Of a DNA stretch of 64,000 nt, positions 58,736 through 64,000 are shown one piece after another. The position numbers were made by a program, and so were the translations under genes. Where the stretch lies: positions 22,128-86,127 of the forward strand of contig JAVVXB010000010.1 in assembly GCA_036651815.1 (NCBI GenBank), read 5' to 3'. The notes beneath the pieces were generated by a model. It searched no databases, was not told the origin of the DNA, and was given only the letters and a program-made list of their open reading frames with translations. The stretch comes from JAVVXB01 sp036651815 (lineage in GTDB: Bacteria > Bacillota > Clostridia > Christensenellales > CAG-138). Each line of letters starts with the position of its first letter. The stretch's first letter is position 1.

Positions 58736-61409
58736 AATCCATCTTTAGCTTGTTATAAGCCGGTTCGATCGCTGAATATTCGTAGCCCGAAAGCGAAACC
58801 GCCAACGCGGCGACCCCATCTTTCAAATTTGCAGATAAACTTGCATCCAAATCAATGGTCGCTCCGAGATAGTCCTGCACTTTCTGGATGAGATCCTCCG
58901 CATTTGTCTTGAGTGCAAAGATATTCAAGGAACCGTCTGCATGCACCGTACAGGTTGGCATGGATGTAGCAAATTCATCCGTTGACAGCTCCGTCCGAAC
59001 TGCATTAGGCATGGCTTTGAGCAAATATTGATCCTCAAACGCATAGAATTCCGATGCCGGCCGTATCAGAATATAGTTCGTTGGCTGCACCGATTCCGCC
59101 GGACAGAACTGCGTTGCAAGTGCGTTGGATGCGGTGCAAACCGACATCGACAAATGCATGTCGCAGTAAGCCGTAGGCGCTTTTGACGCCACAAACCAGT
59201 CCGTAACCGGCTTGTGATCATTGTCCTCTTTGCAGGCATCGGTTGCAAGCAGTCCGGAAACCGTACAAACTGTACGCTTCACAAGACCTAATGATGTTGG
59301 ATCGGCATCAATAATCGCTTTATCCTCCAGCCCTTCATGAATTTTTGCCATATACGCCTGCCAGAGCGGTGCCGCATAGTCACCGCCGGAAGCACCTTCC
59401 TTGAGCTTGTTTACCGGATAATCGTGCCCAATAAATACAGACGATACATAATACGGAGTCATCCCAGCGAAATAAACGCTTGCATAATCGGAGTTTGTAC
59501 CGGTTTTGCCCGCAACCGTCATGTCGGAGATTTTAGCACGCGTGCCCGTACCGGATTTAACCGCGTCCTGCATCATATCCACTAGCAGGAATGCTGTACT
59601 TTCCTGAAAGACACGGTGCGTATCTCGAACTGCATCCGCATCCAGCAATACATTGCCATCAATATCAAAGACTTTTGTGAACGACAGTGGCTCCAGATAA
59701 GTGCCGCCGTTTGCAATGGCGCCATACCCCGCAGTCAGCTGCACCGGTGTAATTCCGGAGGTTCCCAGCGCGAGGCCGGGTCCATCCACATTGATCTTGT
59801 TTTCAGTTGCGCCAAGCTGGTAGAGATAATTTGCCGAGATTGCTGGTGTAACATACTGCATCAGTACACGAGCAGCAACAACGTTCATCGATGACATCAG
59901 CCCTCGTCGTACCGTGACCGGTCCATATCGGCTGTTCAGCCCGCCACCTGGATATCCCTTCTTCGTTCCCCAGCCTTCAATCACACCATCCATATTCGGT
60001 ACAATGGTTGCCGGTGAAATGCCGAGATCCAGCGCCGGTCCATATATTGAAAGCGGCTTGATGGAGGAACCTACCTCCGTATAACTCTGCGATGCGCGGT
60101 TGATCCCCTTCCGAATCGTTGGCTCATCCCGCCCGCCGACAATGGCGCGCAGTTCCCCTGTTCGATAATCCATAACCACGGCTGCGGCCTGTGGTTGTAC
60201 GGTTTCGGATACAACCGAACCATCACTGTTGGTTTCCACAACAAGCGCCTTGCTACTGTCAGCCAACGTCGGATATTTTTCCCAGGTAGACAACTCCGTC
60301 TGCACGGCGTTCTGAATCTTTGGATCAACAGTTGTGTAAATCTTATATCCGCCCGTACGCAACTCGTTTTCTACGGCGTTTCTATTGACTGTGGTATCGG
60401 ACAGTCCGCGCTGTTTCAGTAGATGGGTCACCACGTCCTTCGTGACATATTCAACAAAATATGCCATATCATACATCTGCTTTTGCTGACTGACTTCAGT
60501 AATTGCTACAGTTTCATTCAGTGCCGCATGGTACTGTTCGGAATTGATATACCCGGCCTGATACATACGCCCAAGAACCTGATCCGTTCTCGCGTTTGTT
60601 ACATCCATTTGCTTGCGCTGGTACATGTTTTTGCGAGGATTATATTTATATGGCTGCTGTGTTAACCCGGCCATCATGGCACATTCTCGAATGCTCAGTT
60701 GTGAGAGTTCTTTTCCAAAATAGTCCATAGCGGTTGTCTTCACGCCATAGTTTGATTCTCCAAGATGAATATCATTGAGGTAAGCTTCAAGAATCTGGTC
60801 CTTGCTGATGCGCTTTTCCAATTCGAGCGCCAAATAAGCTTCCTGAATTTTTCGTTTATAGTTGCGTTGTGCGCCAAGAACCTTGTTCTTAATCAACTGC
60901 TGGGTAATCGTGCTGCCACCGGAGGAATTGCTGTTTCCAAGAATTTCCAGAGCGGCGGAAAAAAGTCGCTTGAAATCCACACCGGAATGTTTGAAAAAAC
61001 GAACATCCTCCACGGAAATAAAGGCATTCTTCAGCATGTCTGGAATGTTCTCAATATCCACCCAATCGCGATACTCAACGTCCGCAAGAGAAGTCATAAG
61101 ATTCCCATTCATATCATAAAGATAGGACGTACGGTCAGAGATGGTCAGTTGAGCAATGTCCAGTGTAGGCGTTGTCTCCACGTATGCCTTTGCAACGCCA
61201 AGAAATAGGCCAAGCCCTATGAAACATACCACAACGAATGCAAACAGAAAAAGTTTGAGCGAAGTAAACAAAACAGCCAGCCCAAAAGGTGCTGGCCTTT
61301 TGCGTTCCTTAAAAAGCGGATCACCCGCATCCAGCGGTTTATCCGTTTCAACTTGATTATCCGCACGATATTCAGCTGGCACCTTCTCGAAAAAAAGGTT
61401 CTTTTTCAT
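58701..61409 (-). CDS. Class A penicillin-binding protein (PBP1A type)
   Basis: A 902-residue bifunctional peptidoglycan synthase. Short cytoplasmic region, one membrane helix (LFAFVVVCFIGLGLFLGVAKAYV), GT51 glycosyltransferase domain (SVEDVRFFKHSGVDFKRL, SGGSTITQQLIKN, LEKRISKDQILEAYLN) and transpeptidase domain with the serine in GSSIKPLSIYG (SxxK), SMN in SSMNVVAAR and KTG in AGKTGTNSD. A C-terminal extension of about 200 residues with paired cysteines (CTVSGLLATDACK, CTASNALATQFC) follows. The ATG has AAAGGAG upstream and a TATAAT at 61437-61442 (minus strand). Confidence 0.95.
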   Translation of the reverse strand: MKKNLFFEKVPAEYRADNQVETDKPLDAGDPLFKERKRPAPFGLAVLFTSLKLFLFAFVVVCFIGLGLFLGVAKAYVETTPTLDIAQLTISDRTSYLYDMNGNLMTSLADVEYRDWVDIENIPDMLKNAFISVEDVRFFKHSGVDFKRLFSAALEILGNSNSSGGSTITQQLIKNKVLGAQRNYKRKIQEAYLALELEKRISKDQILEAYLNDIHLGESNYGVKTTAMDYFGKELSQLSIRECAMMAGLTQQPYKYNPRKNMYQRKQMDVTNARTDQVLGRMYQAGYINSEQYHAALNETVAITEVSQQKQMYDMAYFVEYVTKDVVTHLLKQRGLSDTTVNRNAVENELRTGGYKIYTTVDPKIQNAVQTELSTWEKYPTLADSSKALVVETNSDGSVVSETVQPQAAAVVMDYRTGELRAIVGGRDEPTIRKGINRASQSYTEVGSSIKPLSIYGPALDLGISPATIVPNMDGVIEGWGTKKGYPGGGLNSRYGPVTVRRGLMSSMNVVAARVLMQYVTPAISANYLYQLGATENKINVDGPGLALGTSGITPVQLTAGYGAIANGGTYLEPLSFTKVFDIDGNVLLDADAVRDTHRVFQESTAFLLVDMMQDAVKSGTGTRAKISDMTVAGKTGTNSDYASVYFAGMTPYYVSSVFIGHDYPVNKLKEGASGGDYAAPLWQAYMAKIHEGLEDKAIIDADPTSLGLVKRTVCTVSGLLATDACKEDNDHKPVTDWFVASKAPTAYCDMHLSMSVCTASNALATQFCPAESVQPTNYILIRPASEFYAFEDQYLLKAMPNAVRTELSTDEFATSMPTCTVHADGSLNIFALKTNAEDLIQKVQDYLGATIDLDASLSANLKDGVAALAVSLSGYEYSAIEPAYNKLKMDYERISTEHPRP

Positions 61410-61436
61410 CGGTTGAAGACTCCTTTAAATTCATCG

Positions 61437-61465
61437 TATTATAACACACCCAAGATACCGTGTCT
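61437..61465 (-). promoter_or_regulatory. Promoter of the class A PBP gene
   Basis: TATAAT (61437-61442) with AAGACA about 17 bases upstream on the minus strand, 28 bases before the ATG at 61409. The rest of the gap to the tRNA at 61658 shows no gene. Confidence 0.6.
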
Positions 61466-61657
61466 TGAATTCTATTAAAAATTCATACTTTCGTACACAT
61501 TTTAGAAATTTCTATCTTTACAAATCCAGTTATATACTTTATACTTAACAAGCACTTAAGGCTAACCATGATTTACGAGGTTGAACGCATTTTTTTTGCG
61601 CAATGAGTCTCACTTACCAGCCGTAATGTGTTAAACACAGTCTTTACCGACATGCGT

Positions 61658-61733
61658 GGGGCATTAGCTCAGTTGGTAGAGTGCCACACTGGCAGTGTGG
61701 ATGTCAGGAGTTCGAGTCTCCTATGCTCCACCA
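61658..61733 (+). tRNA. tRNA-Ala (anticodon GGC)
   Basis: 76 bases with encoded CCA. The acceptor stem GGGGCAT/ATGCTCC has the G3-U70 alanine identity pair. The anticodon stem CCACA/TGTGG encloses CTGGCAG, giving anticodon GGC. The T-arm is AGGAGTTCGAGTCTCCT. The acceptor stem and 3' end match the tRNA-Ala(CGC) at 45952. Prophage genes begin about 190 bases downstream. Confidence 0.94.
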
Positions 61734-61808
61734 AAGAAGAGCCAGACGAACTAAAGGTATATTCCATTGGAAAAACCTTCGTTCTGGTATCGGGATTCTA
61801 AGGAAAAG

Positions 61809-61833
61809 AGACACCTTCGCGGGTGTCTTTTTT
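61809..61833 (+). terminator. Rho-independent terminator after tRNA-Ala(GGC)
   Basis: AGACACC, short loop, GGTGTCT and a run of Ts. Confidence 0.85.
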
Positions 61834-61925
61834 CTTGCTTTCGTTTATATCGAAATACGTTATAATTTATCAAATACAGGCCGTTTTTTACAATATCTGG
61901 TAGATTCAATCAGAGGAGCAAACGT

Positions 61926-62180
61926 ATGATATGGATTCTTCTTTCTACCAGACTTGGAGAGCGTCGATGGTTGCAGACCGATCTTGCGAGGAAAACCGGA
62001 ATAAGGGCGAACACGATAAACGATATGTACCACGAGATTGCCGAGCGCGTCAGCCTTGAACATCTCGACCTCATATGCGAGGCGCTGGGATGCGATCTGT
62101 GCGATCTTATCGAGCGAGTACCCGGCAATGAACCGGCTATAGGCAGGAGCAGAAGCGTCGCTGCAAATCGGGAGAAATGA
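61926..62180 (+). CDS. Cro/CI-type helix-turn-helix regulator
   Basis: An 84-residue XRE-family protein similar to small Firmicutes repressors: LGERRWLQTDLARKTGIRANTINDMYHE is the helix-turn-helix, followed by LEHLDLICEALGCDLCDLIERVP. GAGGAG precedes the ATG at 61926. Its position between tRNA-Ala and the phage lysis genes, on the opposite strand, suggests a prophage-encoded regulator. Confidence 0.88.
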   Translation: MIWILLSTRLGERRWLQTDLARKTGIRANTINDMYHEIAERVSLEHLDLICEALGCDLCDLIERVPGNEPAIGRSRSVAANREK

Positions 62181-62211
62181 AAAGAGCCTGCCCGGAACAT
62201 TCCGAGCAGGC
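62179..62211 (-). terminator. Rho-independent terminator of the prophage lysis genes
   Basis: On the minus strand GCCTGC...GCAGGC with inner CGG/CCG pairs, followed by CTCTTTTC, 7 bases after the holin stop. Confidence 0.8.
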
Positions 62212-62217
62212 CGTAGG

Positions 62218-62604
62218 TTATTCCGCTTTTAGCTGCTTGATCCAGCTTTCGCCAACGCCCTTAATCATCGCAACGATATCGACGCTGGCAGCTTCCAGCA
62301 GGCCGTAGGCCGTGTTGGAAAGCTTCTGTACAGTCTTGTCGATGAGCATGTCCCCTAATTCAGCGATTTCCTCCTGCGTGAGCTTCCCATCCTTATGCGC
62401 AGCCTTTAGGCTGTCAACAACGGTCTGCTGGAGCTCCTCGACCGTAGTCTGCGCCGCATTGGTAAGTTCTCCCTGCGCAATCAGAATGTTCTCCAGTTGC
62501 TTGGTCTTCCCGATCTTCACCGTGAGCCAAGTCCCAAGCACGCCGATAAGCGTGATGAGCAGAGCGGCGGCAACCTGCACGCCGTATTCGATGATGTAAT
62601 CCAT
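62218..62604 (-). CDS. Phage holin, LLH family
   Basis: 128 residues: an N-terminal membrane helix (YGVQVAAALLITLIGVLGTWLTV) followed by a long charged helical region (KQLENILIAQGELTNAAQTTVEELQQTVVDS) and DMLIDKTVQKLS, the pattern of LLH holins that permeabilise the membrane for endolysin release. It sits directly after the XhlA-like gene and endolysin in a lysis cassette. Confidence 0.85.
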   Translation of the reverse strand: MDYIIEYGVQVAAALLITLIGVLGTWLTVKIGKTKQLENILIAQGELTNAAQTTVEELQQTVVDSLKAAHKDGKLTQEEIAELGDMLIDKTVQKLSNTAYGLLEAASVDIVAMIKGVGESWIKQLKAE

Positions 62605-62629
62605 GGTATCCTCCTTTTTATTATCCCGG

Positions 62630-62923
62630 CTATATGCCGAAAGATTTTGAGACTAAATACCCGACAAAAATGCCAAGTGCAATCTCTACGATTTTGTCGA
62701 GCCACTTGCCGCCGCGCTTTTCAAGAGCGCGTATACGCGCTTCTTGATCGTCGGCTTTCACAATGGAGTTTGATTGCAGCGCAGCCATTTTGGTTATCAT
62801 CTCGGAGAGCGTCTGCAAATTCTGTTCGATTTTCGTAAGACGGTCTTTGTCTCTACCAAACCGTTCATCGCACACCACCGTCCTCCCGTCGAACTCGTCC
62901 TTGTTTACAACTTTTTCATCCAT
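62630..62923 (-). CDS. XhlA-like phage lysis-associated protein
   Basis: 97 residues: a charged coiled coil (RDKDRLTKIEQNLQTLSEMITKMAAL, ADDQEARIRALEKRGG) ending in one membrane helix (IVEIALGIFVGYLVSKSFGI). This tail-anchored layout and its place between endolysin and holin resemble XhlA/hemolysin-type proteins. Confidence 0.7.
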   Translation of the reverse strand: MDEKVVNKDEFDGRTVVCDERFGRDKDRLTKIEQNLQTLSEMITKMAALQSNSIVKADDQEARIRALEKRGGKWLDKIVEIALGIFVGYLVSKSFGI

Positions 62924-62933
62924 ATCCTCCTCC

Positions 62934-63812
62934 TTAATAAAAACGCGGCCTCAGAAAGTTTTGCCATGCTCCCATGTTGCCAGTCCGTTTTGTTACGAAG
63001 CTGTATCCCTTCCTGCCAGACAATTTCGTAAGCTGGCACCCGTAGGCTCCACCCATCCATTCGACCGCATAATCTCCGCCGACGAACATGCCTACATGAC
63101 CGTCTTTATGAAGAATATCTGCCGGTTGCAGTTCTCCTCGGTCAATGTGCGTATAGCTTCCAGAAGCATTGAATCCGTTTGCAGAAAGATCGAATCCGCT
63201 GCTTGTGACCCTTGCGTGTCGCAGAAGCCCAACAACGCCACCGGAACAATCGGCACCGGAAATAACGTATCCGCGCGACACGCATGCATCGAGCATCATT
63301 TCTTTTCTGCCGTTATCGAAGAACTGCGCATAAGAGGTTTTCTTGAAATATGACTCCATGCGCGCCGCCGTCATGACATGCAGCGATAAGTCTTTATCGT
63401 AAAGATTCCCTCCGCGAATATAGAACGAAAGCGGATACTCCTGCGGCACGCTTGGATCAAAAGCAAATTGCAGAGCGTCGAGGGCTATTCCTTTGCGTGT
63501 AACGGATACCCCGGCGAGAGCAACGCCGATGGCGGTCGCAGCGTCCTCCCCGATATTGCTCGGTATGCTCCCGTCGCCAACAGGCTTGTCCGGGACGGCA
63601 GCGGCGGCGGTCTCGATAGCAGTCCATACCATTTGGTCTACGATTCCCGTGACGCTCATTGCCTTCTGGAATGACTCAACTGCGGCCTTCGTATCGTTTC
63701 CAAATGTGCTGTGCGTGCTTGCATGCAGCAGACCCAAGCGAAGAAGCGCGTCCTTGACATGCTTCACATCTTCTCCGCTCATTCCAACAGATAATGTCCT
63801 GTAAAATTCCAT
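62934..63812 (-). CDS. Phage endolysin: peptidoglycan-binding domain plus NlpC/P60-like peptidase
   Basis: 292 residues from ATG 63812, which has AAGGAGG at good spacing. The open frame to 63992 reads through the upstream gene's end and terminator and is not used. The N-terminal peptidoglycan-binding domain reads LSVGMSGEDVKHVKDALLRLGL, FGNDTKAAVESFQKAM. The C-terminal cysteine peptidase domain has SGADCSGGVVGLL (catalytic Cys) and HIDRGELQPADILHKDGHVGMFVGG (catalytic His), as in NlpC/P60 amidases or endopeptidases. It is the muralytic enzyme of the prophage lysis module. Confidence 0.88.
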   Translation of the reverse strand: MEFYRTLSVGMSGEDVKHVKDALLRLGLLHASTHSTFGNDTKAAVESFQKAMSVTGIVDQMVWTAIETAAAAVPDKPVGDGSIPSNIGEDAATAIGVALAGVSVTRKGIALDALQFAFDPSVPQEYPLSFYIRGGNLYDKDLSLHVMTAARMESYFKKTSYAQFFDNGRKEMMLDACVSRGYVISGADCSGGVVGLLRHARVTSSGFDLSANGFNASGSYTHIDRGELQPADILHKDGHVGMFVGGDYAVEWMGGAYGCQLTKLSGRKGYSFVTKRTGNMGAWQNFLRPRFY

Positions 63813-63834
63813 AAGTGCCTCCTTTCGCGCAATA

Positions 63835-63858
63835 AAAAAGAGCCCGTTGGCTCTTTTT
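63835..63858. terminator. Hairpin terminator between phage structural gene and endolysin
   Basis: AAAAAGAGCC, loop CGTT, GGCTCTTTTT, able to act on both strands. It separates the partial upstream gene from the lysis genes. Confidence 0.8.
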
Positions 63859-63870
63859 GCATTGGCCGTT

Positions 63871-64000
63871 TTAATCGTTTCCCATGGCTGCTTCAAGCCA
63901 TGTCTCGTAATTGCCGGAAATATCGTCTGAAAGGTCGGCGCGATCCGGAAGCACGATCTGGTATTCATCGTACGCCCAATGGGTATCGACAACCTCTTTC
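63871..64000 (-). CDS. Phage protein, C-terminal part only
   Basis: The last 43 codons of a minus-strand gene whose start lies outside the window. It reads KEVVDTHWAYDEYQIVLPDR then ADLSDDISGNYETWL and EAAMGND before TAA. Position just upstream of the lysis cassette suggests a tail or other late structural protein. The family cannot be named from this piece. Confidence 0.6.
   Translation of the reverse strand, partial: KEVVDTHWAYDEYQIVLPDRADLSDDISGNYETWLEAAMGND

Noticed and set aside
1..64000. CRISPR array, rRNA operon or replication origin
   Set aside because: No regularly spaced direct repeats with spacers, no rRNA-like conserved sequence and no DnaA-box cluster were seen.

Overview
The window looks like a chromosomal segment of an endospore-forming Clostridia (Firmicutes) of moderate GC. 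The main reasons are spoIIIAA/spoIIIAB at the left edge, a hrcA-grpE-dnaK-dnaJ operon with a CIRCE operator, mannose-family PTS genes, OmpR/PhoR-type two-component systems and GGAGG ribosome-binding sites throughout. An affiliation near Christensenellales is only a guess.

Layout. 1-3.8 kb: spoIIIAB (partial) and spoIIIAA on the minus strand, then a plus-strand GntR/FCD regulator, an orphan beta-class DNA methyltransferase and a YjbR/MmcQ protein. 3.8-8.8 kb: the heat-shock operon, read leftward from a sigma-A promoter and a perfect CIRCE. 9.1-22.3 kb: one long leftward operon coding for a mannose-family PTS (IIA, IIB, IIC, IID), an amidohydrolase, a HAD phosphatase, its own Enzyme I and HPr, a ThDP-dependent enzyme, a two-subunit CoA-transferase, a class III CoA-transferase, a BtpA/SgcQ-family TIM barrel and a broken 4-hydroxybutyrate dehydrogenase. 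A divergent GntR/UTRA regulator at 22.5 kb and four TGTATC repeats in the shared promoter region probably control it. I could not match this combination to a pathway I know, and it is the best candidate here for an undescribed metabolic system.

23.2-25.2 kb is decayed accessory DNA: a Hint-domain polymorphic-toxin remnant, a 32-codon ORF with a perfect Shine-Dalgarno and a small unknown gene. 25.2-43.6 kb is mostly core: hemW-lepA, a LUD protein, a GT2 plus DUF6020-GtrA membrane pair, a yybP-ykoY (Mn2+) riboswitch ahead of a P-type ATPase, a frameshifted pgi, a GNAT protein, copA, rpsT, a YerC-like repressor and rqcH.

43.7-51.9 kb is a graveyard of mobile DNA around tRNA-Ala(CGC). It holds a truncated phage/ICE polyvalent protein with a zincin motif and a nested out-of-frame ORF, a chimeric serine-recombinase tail, zinc-ribbon fragments, a long palindrome, an IS3 copy with two nonsense codons, an intact dCache-GGDEF cyclase and an ISAs1-like remnant. 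51.9-61.4 kb holds two paralogous sensor/regulator pairs with a SPOR protein between them, then an unusual cysteine-poor uracil-DNA glycosylase and a class A PBP. tRNA-Ala(GGC) at 61.66 kb borders the lysis end of a prophage (HTH regulator, holin, XhlA-like protein, endolysin, partial gene) that runs off the right edge.

Several genes (4hbd, pgi, a zinc-ribbon gene, IS3 transposase) carry frameshifts or stops. Some are plainly decay. For pgi a sequence error is a serious alternative. Everything here was read by eye from the sequence, and no database search was run.
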